Below are positions 1 to 12,118 of a stretch of DNA of 64,000 bases, piece by piece. Each line of letters begins with the position of its first letter. The first letter of the stretch is position 1. This stretch comes from Epiperipatus broadwayi (taxonomy: Eukaryota > Onychophora > Udeonychophora > Euonychophora > Peripatidae). The notes beneath the pieces were generated by a model. It did not search any database and was not told where the DNA came from. It saw only the letters and a program-made list of their open reading frames with translations. Position numbers and translations under genes: made by a program. The stretch spans positions 2,790,001 through 2,854,000 of the forward strand of contig JAQFVV010012496.1 of assembly GCA_028023455.1 (NCBI GenBank), read 5' to 3'.

Positions 1-77
1 TAATAACACAACCAACTATGGCAGTCAATAAAGCATTTGTCTGTGCTTTTAGCATAAAAAAAAACCAGACCGGCGGT

Positions 78-197
78 GACTCTTTCTGTGTTTTATCATA
101 GAAAGAAGCCTCTTAGGTTGGCTGAGGCTACCACGAGAACTCTTTCCGTGTTTTATAGTAGAAAGAAGCCTCTTAGGTTGGGTGTAGGCTGCTGAAA
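78..197. repeat. Two-copy 61-bp tandem duplication
   Basis: Two adjacent units begin at 78 and 139. Both carry a tract around AGAAAGAAGCCTCTTAGG, and each can form a small hairpin (TCTTTC against GAAAGA). The surrounding 250 bases are more GC-balanced than the rest of the first kilobase, so this may be the edge of a dispersed element that starts left of the window. No coding potential was seen. Confidence 0.75.
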
Positions 198-1556
198 CAG
201 TATATTTCTAGGAATTGATCTAGAAATAGCGCCATCATGCGGCTGACACAAGAGAATAAAAAACAACCATATATTTTATATTTTCTTTATATTGAAATAT
301 TTGTTTTTCCAATGTACATTTTTATTTCGAATGTAGAATGACTTCAAAAGCTTGGAGACTTCAGCTTATGTATATTCTACACTTTCATATTTTTCAAGAT
401 TTCAAAATGTTGCCTTTTAGATATTATATATATATTTCATAAGTTATATATATATATAGTTAGGATTTCTATTTTATATATTAAAAGATATTTGATATTT
501 ATTTTATATACATTGCACAGAAATACTCCCTCCCCCTGGTATGGTTTTGATATATATATCATATAAAAATAATTAAGATTTTTAACTAAATACAATGAAA
601 GTTTTCAACCTTCTATTTTATAAATGTTAGACGATATACTTAGCACTTTTTTGTTAGATAAAAATGTCATCAACTATTGTAACAACAAATATTACTAATG
701 AGCGCATACCTGGAATGAATTTGATTGTGCTAATTCAGAATGTGAATTTAACTGTTTTGACAGTGATGATAACATAAGTAAAAAAGTTCCAATTATGGAT
801 GCTAAAATACTAATGATTAGAAAAAAGGAATCTGACTTTTAATGCTAAATCTTAATATCCAATAGATATGCCAAATATTTCACCCCTATTCCCAATGTTT
901 TCCATCACTGAAATATCAAGGGTCACTACTGAATTTAGACACGAGTATTTTGAATGAATTTTTGAGGACACATTATCCCAAAAGATTGTTATGAAAACAA
1001 CTAATGACACATATCAGATAATGATGTTGCAAAGAATAACAAAATGCCATATCAGGATTGGGATGCTAGTTAGAAATAAAAATTCCTCAAAGCTCCATAT
1101 TTTCTGATCAAACAATATTTTTTTTTTACTTTTCTGATAATGAAAACTTCAATGGAAATGATGATATACATCCAAAGCTCTAAAAATTCGATGAACTTTC
1201 AGCGTATTTGAGACAATGCTTTAGCTTTTATATATTTCAAGATAGATCTCTTAGTTTGGTTAAAAGCTCGTCAAAGGATACCTAAACCAGAAAGTATATA
1301 TTGCTAAGAGAGTCCATTTTGTGAAAAATAAATAGCTTTTTTTTTTGCTTCTATAGATCCCATTTTGTCGGAAATAAGCTACTTTTTATAATTATATAGA
1401 TTACATTAAGTAAAATTGCACAATTAAAAGGTTCAATCTTCTTATCACCGATAGGTTCCTAACAATAATTCGTACACAAATTTTCCATCGCCATTTTTTT
1501 TTTATGGTTTCACTAAGTTAATATTTTTTGGCTTTTAAATATTTGATTGGTTTGAA
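198..1556. other. AT-rich stretch without recognised gene
   Basis: Low-complexity A/T-rich DNA with short TA runs near 421-470. I find no open frame resembling a known family, no convincing splice-site pair and no inverted repeat. Confidence 0.5.
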
Positions 1557-2530
1557 TTAATTCTTAAAAAAACACTTCAAACTCTGGGCATCATAAGTTT
1601 TACTGACTCCTTTTATCATTTTCAGTTGGAAAACATTTTTTCCATGATAAATACCTTCATAGAAGTTGCAAAATTTCTTATAAATGAACTGACCTGGGAG
1701 TCTGCCAGAGAACTTTATAAATACCCAATCACTTATGTTAAACATGAGAAGTTATGATTTGCTAATAAAAATTTTCTCTTTTCATTCCTTTTAATTAAAT
1801 TCAATAGAACTTTTTCCTCATCCAGCAGTATATTTACAGGGAATAATTTTTTTTTTTTAGTAAAATGAGGTCATGCTTTCCAAATTACAAATGGTAGCAT
1901 ATTATTCCTGTTAATTCATTTAACACATGTCTGACTTGATCAATTCATTTTCTATAATTAGAGATAATGTACAATAGGAATCACTGGCTTAGTTCCTTCC
2001 TGACACATTTGCATGGGTTCAACAGATTCTTAATTGAAATTAAGATGCGCTTAATATCCATCTTTTTTTAAAATTCAATTTCCATTCATCTGATATAAAT
2101 AAAGTGTTGTGGCTTAAAAAAAATTGATCTAAGCTTCCCTACAATAGAGAACTACTAGATGTCTAAAATGTACATAGTACTTCTAGCATTAGATTTTTTA
2201 ACTGGTTAGACTGATACAACCTTGATGAATATATACATTATTACAAATGACATTTTCATATATGAAGGAAATGGTTCACAATAATCAATCATCAATAATT
2301 TCATTTGACTGGCTTAGTTTAATTGGGTGCTATAAAGAAGCACATGGATGATTTATTGGCTTTAGCTTTTGTACAAATTTCACAATTCGCAAAAATAATA
2401 GCTGATCGACGTTCTTGGGTCTAGTGTCCATATGGACAATAAACAGGTGTAATCAATTTGTTATAGAGTTGCCACCACAACCATTCTCTGGACATCATGC
2501 TGCTCCTTTGGCTGTTTACATCAAGATATT
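1557..2530 (-). pseudogene. Ty3/gypsy-like integrase remnant
   Basis: Read on the minus strand, two parts recall the integrase of an LTR retrotransposon. Around 2350-2430 a frame gives NCEICTKAKA, the Cys-x2-Cys half of the HHCC zinc-binding domain. At 1557-1745 a 62-codon frame contains DWVFIKFSGRL and, later, a basic/aromatic run, the arrangement of the GPY/F-type C-terminal chromodomain-like module. The catalytic core between them is full of stops and was not recognised with confidence. No LTR pair was found. This is a dead fragment of pol; an alternative is another integrase-bearing element such as BEL/Pao. Confidence 0.5.
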
Positions 2531-4163
2531 TTAACTTATTTTACAGCTGTGGTGAATTTTACTTGTTTTGTTCCAAGATAACTGAATACTTTTATTTTCC
2601 AATAAATGGAAATATTTTCACATACAGACCTTGTTTTTGCAACGAGGACAATTGAATAATCTCTGTTTAAAAATATAGTATCATTTCTACACAAATGTTA
2701 CTGAGTAGGCTGCATATAATTGTGATTCGGGATGTCTGCAACAATATTTACAGATCCTGCATAGAGATGAATGGAGTAATCAAATGTCTACAGAAAAGAA
2801 CTAACCAAACAACTGTTGATTGATTACCTTTAATTATGGAAATTCAATATTCCTATGATCTGTTATTATAATAACTTTTGATCACAGTAGCAACAAACAT
2901 CACCTTTTTAATGTTTATATGATAGCTAGGATCTTTTTTTTTTTTTTTCCTATGATGATGTAATTTGGTTCTAGATCAGTCAAAATTCTACTAATAAAAT
3001 AAAGCATTCTCCATGTTCGATCATTCTGAATTTGGAACATCATCACTTCCAAACCCAAAGCTGCCTCTAAGAGTTGACCAAATATCTGCACACTTTCATA
3101 ATGTCAGATTTGCTTATATCATCATACCTTTGAATGTTGAAGGCCTCAAAATGAAGCACTTCATACCAAGGTCTTTTGCTGTTTAATATCATATAGTACT
3201 CTATTTTGAGGAGACAATTTGATTTAGATTATAATCACGAATTTATTAGAAATAATATATTTAATAAAAATATCTATAGGCATGATAATAATAAAAAATT
3301 AACTGCTAATGAAAATAAGTTTATTTCTTTACCATTTAAATCGTCAATTTATAAATTGGTTTATTGAATGATATGAAAGTGGCCTGATAGAAAGACTTTG
3401 ATTTAAATTCATTATTAATAGTTCAAAACAATCAATTCCGATAGCAAATCTATTCCTGGTAGTTTACAAGTTTCCTTGCAGTTGTCATAAAATTTATATA
3501 GATCAAAGTAAATTGTCTTAATGAAAGAGTTAAAAATAGTTATCATAACTCAGCTTTGTATATTCATAAATTGAATACAGATCATAAAATATTATTTGAC
3601 AATGCAGAGATTATCTTTTAAGAAAAGAATGAATTAAAAATAACAGTCTAAGAAATACCGATGATAAATCTCCTTGAATTTGAGGCCATCAATCTCATGA
3701 AGACATCCTTTGATCTAAAAAATAATTGGATATAGTGTATTATAAAAAAGCTGTATTATTTTGAATATATATGTTGTTTGTAGCTAGTTGAATTTCACTT
3801 GAGAAAATCAATTTTTGTTAATAGATGAAAACATGGTCATGAGAGAATTTCACTAAAATTTTATATTTTGTGCTAGAATGTTAATGTTACATAATTTTCT
3901 ATTTTATTTTACTACTTTAATTATATGCTATCAAAAATAAATGTAAATAAATAAAAATAAAAACATTAAAATTTTACAAATTCTATATCATTAATAAAAC
4001 GGCAGCAGCATTTTTTCATTCTGTGGTAGCATCATTAAATTGAATATATTCAAATGTTACAATCTAAGACTTACCTCACCTTTTTAATGAATTACTGTGA
4101 AAGTGCATGCACTTTTTCTTTGCTTTTTTCTTCCAAAAGTTTGATTAGTACAATATTTCATTG
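2531..4163. other. Unassigned AT-rich region
   Basis: No feature was resolved. The 2940-3200 part is slightly less AT-rich and could be the upstream continuation of the integrase-bearing element, but I could not match it to RT or RNase H motifs. At 4072-4110 splice-like signals surround only about 20 nt (listed under rejected). Confidence 0.4.
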
Positions 4164-4330
4164 AATTCTCTATTTAATTTTACTAGCACAGTATTCATAT
4201 GTAATATTAATCAAAAGGGCATAACACACTATATACATGCACTGTAATATTGTTTTAATATGTCAACTGTATTTTGTTGAGTATGAAGGATACTCTCAAA
4301 CCAAATCATAAGATAGAGACTTTAAAGAGA
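4164..4330. repeat. Solitary copy of the 4.6-kb foldback arm
   Basis: This stretch repeats, in the same orientation and about 350 bases upstream, the flank plus left arm of the palindrome at 4560-4766. Shared blocks include TTTAATTTTACTAGC and TTTTGTTGAGTA. It ends near a TCTC/AGAG-rich boundary. A direct repeat of both flank and arm implies a segmental duplication followed by, or preceding, inversion of one arm. Confidence 0.7.
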
Positions 4331-4514
4331 TAAGAGCACTCATCTTATTTTTGTATCTAAATTCATTTATATAGGCCAATCTAAAGCATCTTGGAATGAG
4401 ATGAAGATCTTCACTTATTCACTTTACATCCATTAAATTTATTCCATCCATTAACAATCACAAAATTTTCCAATCTACTGCCTGTTAATATTCTGAAATA
4501 TTAGAATCCATATA

Positions 4515-4766
4515 ATTCTGTATTTAATTTTACTAGCGCAGTATTCATTTGTAATATTAATCAGAAGAGGATTACATTCTATACATGTGCGCTGTAATAT
4601 TGTTTTAATATCTCAATGATGTTTTGTTGAGTACAAAGGATACTATCAAACCAAAGTCTCTATCTTGTGCTTTGGTTTGAGAGTATCCTTCATACTCAAC
4701 AAAACATAGTTGAGATATTAAAATAATATTACAGTGCATGTATATAGGGTGTAATTGCCTTCTGAT
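4515..4766. repeat. Foldback with ~95-bp arms
   Basis: The left arm is 4560-4656 and the right arm 4670-4766, with a 13-base loop. Matching landmarks are TTTGTTGAGTA on the left and its complement TACTCAACAAA on the right. The first 45 bases are unique flank that is also duplicated at 4164. It would extrude a long hairpin. No coding capacity or recognisable transposase end was seen. Confidence 0.85.
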
Positions 4767-5810
4767 TAATATTTCATTTAATAAAATGTTTTAGAAGCCC
4801 AAAAGCTAGAAGCTCTCAAACTATGATAATTCATTAAATGCTTTTTTTAAGTGATAAAACAAAAATTATTGATTTAATTGTGAAAGAAAATAGAACTGGA
4901 GAAAACGTTTCTGTAGATAGTTTTGTATTGTATCAGAAACCTTAAAAATCCATATGAAGAGTTTAGTTGAGAATCTGAAATATTTAATACCAAGCCATTT
5001 AATTGCAAGTAAGCAGTGATTGTACAAATTTCAAAGTTGAGGTGGACTTAAGAGCACCAAACCAACTAGACTATCCATTGATAATAAGGTTATTACTACT
5101 CTCTTATAAAAAGAAAAAACAAATATTACAATCCAGAATAAATAACCGAATGCAATGAAATTGGGGTTTTCTGATACATCAAACAGCTTCAGAAAGTCAA
5201 TAATCAGTCACTTTTTATTATCTATTTTATATTTAAAAAAATTTCCAACCCATCTAGTCTTATTGGTATTTTTCTGAGTGAATATGAATGAGTGAAAATA
5301 CATAAAAACATATTTAAAAATGTGCTCTCTAATTTTACTATTGATAACTACATCATTTTTTAAAAAAAAATTGTTTATATTATAATCTTAATTTGCATAT
5401 GCATACTGTACATATAATAAAGCATCTGTATTATATATATATGTGTGTGTTTTGAAAATTACTATACCTACAAGAAGGTACAGTAAATAAACAAAGTGTG
5501 TTATTATGCACTATATGTAATACACATTAGGAGGCTTGGAACAATACAATTCCAAACTTTCAATTTAGCAAATTCAATCACTGTCTAATTTATTTCACGG
5601 ATATCTTCAAATCAACAATTATATAAGCAAAAGAATCACATAAGTATATTTGTTATATAATTTATTAATTTTGAATGCTTAGCAATATATATATACACAA
5701 CATTTCCCCTTGTATAAGATGCATTACCATTTAGCAAATATTATTTTATATTTAAAAACAAGTATATTGCATATACTTTTACGTTAGATGTAATTAGAGT
5801 GGATTTGAAC
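4767..5810. other. AT-rich stretch, no gene
   Basis: It contains short microsatellites, including a TA/TG run near 5434-5450, and poly-A tracts. Nothing coding, RNA-like or repetitive beyond low complexity was recognised. Confidence 0.5.
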
Positions 5811-6107
5811 CCAGACTCCCAAACTTTTTTGTCATTCGTTCCATCTCATACAATCCACACACATGACAAAGGGATTGAAGCCTGTCCATTAATGTTTGAA
5901 GATTTGCTATATTAATACAAACCAAGCACTGATTATATATATGTGTGGGAAATGATGATCTGGACCAACTAATGAATGCTGGTTCAGCACGAAATATGTA
6001 TATTTGAAGATCATTTATTTTTTCTGCATATATGAGGTCATGTGTATGGGTTGTATGAAATGGAGTGAATGACAAAAGGGAATTTGAAAGTCTGGGTTCA
6101 AATCCCC
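5811..6107. mobile_element. Family C foldback element (copy 1)
   Basis: Terminal inverted arms of about 65 bp lie at 5811-5868 and 6038-6107. The outer ends read GGATTTGAACCCAGAC on the left and its complement GTCTGGGTTCAAATCCCC on the right; GGGTTCAAATCC is a good match to the pol III B box of tRNA genes. In each arm the tRNA-like segment points outward, with its B box at the border. The interior carries the family core, including TGCTGGTTCAGCACG, which can form a small hairpin. It is non-coding. Related copies lie at 9864, 11652, 12119 and 47015. Confidence 0.8.
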
Positions 6108-6224
6108 TATAATTATTAATATTATTATATAAATATAAGAAAGCAATATCTATTAAGAATTAAATGCAGTATCTTCATCACATAAAAAATCAAAACTGCA
6201 TGTACAAAATTTATAATATATTTC

Positions 6225-7290
6225 AGCAAAATCTCCCAACCTTATGATATATCTAAAATTCATAAGGACTACATTCTATTAAGACATATTGTTAGTTCTA
6301 GAAATTCATCTTGTCAAAACTTGTCAACATTTCTTCTTGAGGTGCTTAGTCATTTGGCATATAAGACACAATATTTTGTCAAATATTTTAAGCACTTTAT
6401 AGAAATAATCAAGAACATGAATATTGAAAAAAACTGACATATTGGCAAGCTATAATGAAGAAAGCTTATTCACAAATGCACCCTGTGATGAAGCATTGTC
6501 TACTGTCAGGAAAAGATTAAATGATGGTAATAGCTTTATTACAACACCAAATTCTTCTAAAAAAATCAAGGATGGCTATGTGTTTACAAATATCATTCCT
6601 GATTAGCAACATTTATATGGAAGAACTTGAAACCACAGCTATAAATTCTAGTCTATATCCATTTAAAGTCAGGATTCGTTATAGTGGTGATACATTTGTT
6701 GCAGAGTGAAAAACTATTAATAACAGTCTGGACACACATAAGTAACATATTCATTCAATTAATTCCTATAAAAGAATCAAAAACAAAAATTGGCATTCTT
6801 AAATGTTCTTGTGACAAAATTCTCATGGAAACATCAAACTATAGTTTATAAAAACCACACTTAGAAAAATACATAGCATAATATCAAATCATGACAGAAA
6901 CATAAAATTATACTATTACTATGAAAGAAAGAAAATGTATAAACTTTTAAGAAAAATTTTTTCTCAGCTGTCATTAGAAAACCATTAAATAGACAACAAC
7001 AAAAAAACAAACAAAAGGAAAAAACAATTATAGGTACTGTAGTGCATCCATATATATTAGGAATAGCAGACAAAGAAAACCTGCAATCAATATAACAACA
7101 GAGTAGCTTCCCAAAGCTATGACCCTCTATGAGGCATTCTGATCTCTACAAAATCTAAACTTGAAAATGTAGAACACAAAAATGGCATCTTCAAAATATC
7201 TTGTGAATGTGAAAAAATGTATATTAGCAAAACTAGTTACCTCATTGAAAAGTTATTTAAAGCACACAAACTAATGATGAACATATTATT
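6225..7290 (+). pseudogene. Penelope-like retroelement, RT plus GIY-YIG remnant
   Basis: Broken frames follow the order of a Penelope-like polyprotein. At 6228-6400 the RT fingers region gives a K-I-H-K then R-x-I-V-S-S pattern. At 6440-6540 there is ESLFTNAPCDEA, the SLFTNxP motif. At 6620-6709 MEELETTAI is followed by RIRYSGDTFV, a damaged RYVDDTF active site in which the first Asp is replaced. At 7030-7090 VHPYILGIADK recalls the post-RT block. At 7180-7270 SCECEKMYISKT is a damaged GIY-YIG endonuclease start. Many stops and frameshifts make it inactive. The RT catalytic loss and the order of domains are seen; the clade is not assigned. Confidence 0.8.
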
Positions 7291-7514
7291 CAATTAGGAA
7301 TAGACAAAAAATAGTGGAAAGATAGAAAAAAAAGCATCAAGGATATTTAAAGAAACTACTCACATAATGATGGCAAACAAACCTGTAAGTCAACTTAGTG
7401 CGATAATTCATATATCTCTCATTAATAAAAAGAGGAGGAAACAGACAGACTTTTAGAAATAAGAATAATAAATTTCTACTAATTCTCAACTTTGATAAAA
7501 ATAGTCTATTAACT

Positions 7515-7795
7515 TTCACCTTTGGTTAGAATATTGTCTTAAATTTAATATTCACGAATCTAATCCCAGGTTCGATTCCTTTACTAGTACTGCCATTAGT
7601 CAGGTCAACAACATCTGAAGATAAAAGGAAAATAATACCAAATCAAAATGTTCTGATAGTATAATCTGTGTGTTGCTATAACAGTTGAATATATTTGAAA
7701 AATTTAAAAAAAAAGTTTGAATTTTTTTTTAAAGCATTCAACAATTAATATCAGGTGATGGAAGACCAATATATGCTTACAATTATGATACCATC
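7515..7795 (+). mobile_element. Family A tRNA-headed retroposon
   Basis: A perfect pol III B box GGTTCGATTCC occurs at about 7571, preceded at tRNA-like spacing by a TTAG-type weak A box. The downstream body matches the minus-strand element at 29079-29370: a segment with ACATCTGAAGA, then GTTGAATATATTTG, then a tail with ATCAGGTGATGGAAGACC. It is therefore a tRNA-derived SINE, with head at 5' and a shared 3' tail. The tRNA isotype cannot be set because the anticodon arm is eroded. Confidence 0.65.
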
Positions 7796-8740
7796 ATCAT
7801 AACCATTCAGACAAAAAATAAACATATATATAAACATTTTGCAAATAATTTAATTTAAAAATAACTATTAAGGGAATATAATTTTTAGTTGCAGATTAAT
7901 TTCATTTCTTTATCTGCATTGAAAAATAAGAAGAAAGAGTGTAGGATAAATAAACCTCTATCAATTGTTAACTGGAAAAAATAAAGACATTGAAACATAA
8001 ATAACTATATTAATTATAAAATTCTTTTTGAAGTATTATTATTATCCTTTCTTCTTTTTTTATTCACTATGCATTGATTAACTTTCTTTTTTCACTTTAT
8101 ACAATGGAAACATATTTCCTTCAAATAATTTTAATTATAATCATAAAATTATTAACTATACTTCATTCATTGAAATAATATATTATAAATATTAAAGGTC
8201 AAATAATATAAACTTTTTTTAAAAAAATAATAATATAGATTTTAACCGCTTATCCCCACCCCACACCCCGGGCATAAATTGTTTATGAAAAAAAAAAAAG
8301 GAAAAGTAAAAAACGTAATTTTGTCTATAGTCAACAAACTGAAACACTATTGTCTTTTATTATTTGTTACATGTTTTTAACACTATTGTCTTTTAAATTT
8401 TGTTTATAAATAATGTATTAATAAAATAAACAATGAAATACAGCTGCGTTAATAAAATAAAATAGTCAAGTAATATTATAACCATCTGCATGCTCAGTTT
8501 TTTTTTTTAAAAAAGCTTAATTCATATAATGATGAATTTTTTTTTAATATTGGAGTCTTGTTACTATAAAGGTGCTACTATATTTCACTCTACTCTAAAC
8601 AAGTTAAAAAACAGAGTGAAAAAATGGGATTATTCTTATATCTTCTTTACTTTCTTTGCATTTCTTCATATATTCATATTTTTTTTATAAATCTCCTCAT
8701 ATACACTCTCTAATGCAATTTTTATAACTCCTCATTTTTC
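7796..8740. other. AT-rich spacer
   Basis: Low-complexity A/T DNA with one C-rich patch at 8251-8275 (CCCCACCCCACACCCCGGG) and several poly-A/T tracts. No gene was recognised. Confidence 0.5.
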
Positions 8741-9840
8741 ATTTATTTTTCTACAAGCTCTTGGAATACAATTTAAAATTTTAAGTGACCATCGATTCTA
8801 TTCCTTTCTAGTAAATGACCAGTCAGTTCCATTTTAGTTTCTTAATTCTTTCAATGATGTCTATGATATAAGTTTATTCTTTCATGCATATATTTCATTT
8901 GCAAGTCATTCATTATAGTTCCACCTGTATTAAAAATCTTAAGATATTTATAGTTATTAACTTCTAATTCACTAGTATTAATCTTTTTTTTTTCTTCTTT
9001 TGAAAAGTTACTGAATATTATTTTTTTATTTTGTAGCATTTATCTTGAATTCTACTTTCTTTCATCAGATGACTTTCGCAACATCTCCTGAAGCTCTAAA
9101 GCAGTGTTTGCAAAAACAACCCCATTCTCTATAAAATCTAGATGACTTAAGCAATCTCCATTTTATTATTTTAGCTTCCTAATGTTAGTCCACAAAATAG
9201 TAAAACGGTTGCAAAAAGTTTTGGAGATATGGAACCACCCTGTCATATACCCTTCCTCAATGATAATCTTTTTAATATCATAATATAATATAATCACTAC
9301 TCTTCCTTTTGATAAATATTCTTCAAAATATGATATTAGAATAAAATACCTTTTCATAACCTACAATTCCAAGGCATAATGGCAACTGTTCACTTCTTCC
9401 AATATTCATTGCACTAAATCCAGCTTGTGTGCTTTTGTTTTGGTCTGAATCCAAAGTTCACTGTAGATGAGTTATAATTATCTTGGTAAGGATTACCGAT
9501 TTTTGTGAGCAGTGATAAAAGAGATGATTAGATCTGTAATTTCTAATATCTTCTTTATCATTTTTCTTAAAAAATCATTATCACTACAGCATTCTTCCAA
9601 TCGTTTAGTACATCTTCGTTATTTAGTCATCTAGTATATAACTTGCCAACAAATTTTTCCATTTCTCTACTTGCTTCTGTTAAGATATTAATAATCTTTC
9701 CATCATATACCGGAACTTGGAGCTTTTCTCCATACACCATCTCACTTTATCATTTAAATTGTTTGGCATTTCAAAGACATAAAAGCAGTAAGATATATTT
9801 TGTTTTCTTGTTTTTTATTACTATATAATTCTTAAAAGAA
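8740..9840 (-). pseudogene. RTE-type LINE, RT and 3' part (interrupted)
   Basis: Minus-strand translation shows a decayed RTE-clade reverse transcriptase. Near 9600 it reads DWKNAVV (the linker before RT), near 9440 GFRPKQKHTSWI (the AGFR motif followed by the T-x2-I block), and at 8851-9039 a C-terminal piece containing NNYKYLKIFNTGGTI. The layout matches the better-preserved copy at 58745-59880. Its 5' half, with the endonuclease, lies at 10615-11640 beyond an inserted palindrome. Stops and frameshifts throughout mean it is dead. Confidence 0.7.
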
Positions 9841-9863
9841 CTATGCCATACATGTCATGTCAT

Positions 9864-10614
9864 TATAGGGATTTGAACACAGACTTTCAAGCTCCCTTAA
9901 GCTATCCACTCTATCTCAAACCACCAATACCCATGCCCACACACACATGTGAAAAAGATAAATGATCTCCAATATATATATTTCATGCTGAACCAGCACT
10001 CATCAGTTGGTCCAGATCATCATCTCCCACAAATATATATACAACCAGTGCTCAGTTTATATTAAGATAGCAACTCTTCAAACTTTAATGGACAGGCTTC
10101 AATCTACTCTCATCCTCCAACTCTTCAGCCATCCATACCATTGAAAATCTGACGATGGAATGCCCAAATCCCATGCTGATGCCAATATTATTGTCATACC
10201 CATGTTGATCTTAAGCGACTCTGACCCCTTGTGTACTTAAATGAACAAGATCTTATAGATGAAGAATCAGAGTGACAAGATCAACATGGCCATGACAATA
10301 ATATTGGCATCAGCATGGGATTTGGGCATTCAATCATCAGATTTCCAATAATATGGATGACTGAAGAGTTGGAGGATGGAGTAAATTGAAGCCTGTTCAT
10401 TAAAGTTTGAAGATTTGCTACCTTGATATAAACTGAGCACTGATTATATATATGTATGATGATACAGACCAACTGATGAATGCTGGTTCAGTACGAAATA
10501 CGTATATTGGAAATCATTTAACTTTTTCACATGTTTGTGGTCATATGTATCGCTGGTTTGAGATAGAGTGGATAACTGAAGGGAGCTTGAAAGTCTGTGT
10601 TCAAATTCTCTATA
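9864..10614. mobile_element. Family C foldback, 750-bp palindrome (copy 2)
   Basis: This is the most complete family C copy. The left arm, 9864 to about 10226, is inverted and repeated at about 10263-10614, with only about 36 bases between. Borders are TATAGGGATTTGAAC and GTTCAAATTCTCTATA; the tRNA-type B box is outermost at both ends and points outward. Inner landmarks are GCTGAACCAGCAC in one arm and its inverse in the other, and ATTATTGTCAT paired with ATGACAATAAT. It splits an RTE LINE, so it inserted after that LINE. No ORF was found, and no target duplication could be fixed by eye. Confidence 0.85.
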
Positions 10615-11640
10615 ATTACAATTATATATTTTTTATATCATTACTAAGTCTTTTTTATATTATTTCACAAAACTCTGGATATTTTATTCTTCTTTTTTCA
10701 TACCCTGTCTTCTGACAGTAGAAAATTTATTGGAAAATGGCTGCTTTTTTGTACCAGTACTTCTTAATAGAATATCCATTTTCTTCTTAAATTTCAGTCA
10801 AGTATGAACTATTGTCAAAGTCTGTTAATATTTTAAAATGATTTACAAGTTTTAATTTAAAATTCATTGGAGTCTTTCTGAAGGATAGGAATATCTTCTA
10901 TTAATACTGTTTTCCTTAATAGTTTTCATATCTAGTTTTGAATTAACACATATCTTGCGGCTCATTAATTGATAATCATTTCCTGTGTTGAATCTATTTA
11001 AAACATTACATTCTTGAAATGTATAGTTTTTGCTAATTAAAGAATAATCCAATTGTACTGTATTTTACTTTTATCCTCTAATTCTTTATCTCAATGAGAA
11101 CTTACTGGGCATAAATCTGAATTATTTGCATTTGATATCTTCCATTAATTTGAATAACTAATCTTGCCATTCTGATTTATCATCAATATCCACAATGTTG
11201 TTTGTTCACTTTTTATTTATAATGAATTCCACTGCATTTGCATTTGATATCTTCCATTAATTTGAATAACTAATCTTGCCATTCTGATTTATCATCAATA
11301 TCCACAATGTTGTTTGTTCACTTTTTATTTATAATGAATTCCACTGCATTTGTGCTTCCAATATTTATGTCTTCAGAATAAAGTTCATGTCCACTTTTTA
11401 AATCAATGGTCTTTTCACTTTTTTCTTCTAACTTCACAAAGTTCAACAATGTTTCATTTATTATTAGACATATTTGTTTCAATTCACACAATATCACTTC
11501 ATGTGAAAGGATTTGCAGTTACAAATACTTAAATAAAAGATTGACATTGAATGTTGGCCAGAATATTCTTAGCACCCGCTGCTTTCAGCCTAGGAACAAG
11601 GCTATAATTCAGTTTAGTCTGTCATGATTATAAATACCTA
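10615..11640 (-). pseudogene. RTE-type LINE, APE endonuclease part
   Basis: On the minus strand, around 11100-11180, frames give MARLVIQI and then IIQIYAP, the endonuclease block that usually reads Q-V-Y-A-P. At 10864-11052 NVLNRFNTGNDYQLM recalls the endonuclease C-terminus, which normally has S-D-H (here N-D-Y, catalytic His lost). At 10640-10680 a tract around KYPEFCEII matches the endonuclease-RT linker. With 8740-9840 it forms one element in correct order, separated by the palindrome. It contains an internal 112-bp duplication. Confidence 0.7.
11125..11348. repeat. 112-bp tandem duplication inside LINE endonuclease
   Basis: Two nearly identical 112-bp units start at 11125 and 11237, each beginning TTTGCATTTGATATCTTCC. 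The identity is almost perfect while the LINE around it is heavily eroded, so the duplication is recent compared with the element's death. The unit length is not a multiple of three. Confidence 0.9.
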
Positions 11641-11651
11641 CATATATATAA

Positions 11652-11960
11652 ATAGAGGGATTGGAACTCAGGATTTTTCAGTCTAATCATCTTCCTCTAC
11701 ATTCATGCAAAAAAGATACATGATCCTCAATATACGTATTTTGTGCAGAATCAGTACTCATTAGTTGGACTAGATCATAATCTCCTACATATATACAATC
11801 AGTGCTCGGTTTATATTAAGATAGTAATTCCTCAAACTTTAATGGACAGGCATCAAATCTTCTCACCCTTCCAACTATTCAACCCTCTATTTCATTGAAG
11901 AACATGATGGAATGTTCAAAGCCCTTATTGGATTTGATATTGTAATCATACCTATGTAGA
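11652..11960. mobile_element. Family C foldback, single arm (copy 3)
   Basis: It opens with AGAGGGATTGGAACTCAGG, a degraded family C border, and runs through core landmarks CAGTACTCATTAGTTGGAC and AAACTTTAATGGACAGGC in the same order as the left arm of copy 2. No matching inverted arm follows directly. The B box is mutated. Confidence 0.7.
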
Positions 11961-12118
11961 CATTATGTCAATCTAAGTCCTCATATTATCGGACTATTAT
12001 GTATCTATTTATATTAATAGAAAAGGGATAGGCTGAACTTATACTAAGATGTAATGTATTTTCCAAGAATATGTAATTCTAAGGCAGAATGTAACTTGCA
12101 TATACTGACTCTTTCTTA

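Noticed and set aside
4072-4115. Micro-exon with CACTTTCACAG acceptor and GTAAGT donor on the minus strand
   Set aside because: Only about 20 bases between the sites, starting with a stop in one frame and no protein context; AT-rich DNA gives such pairs by chance.
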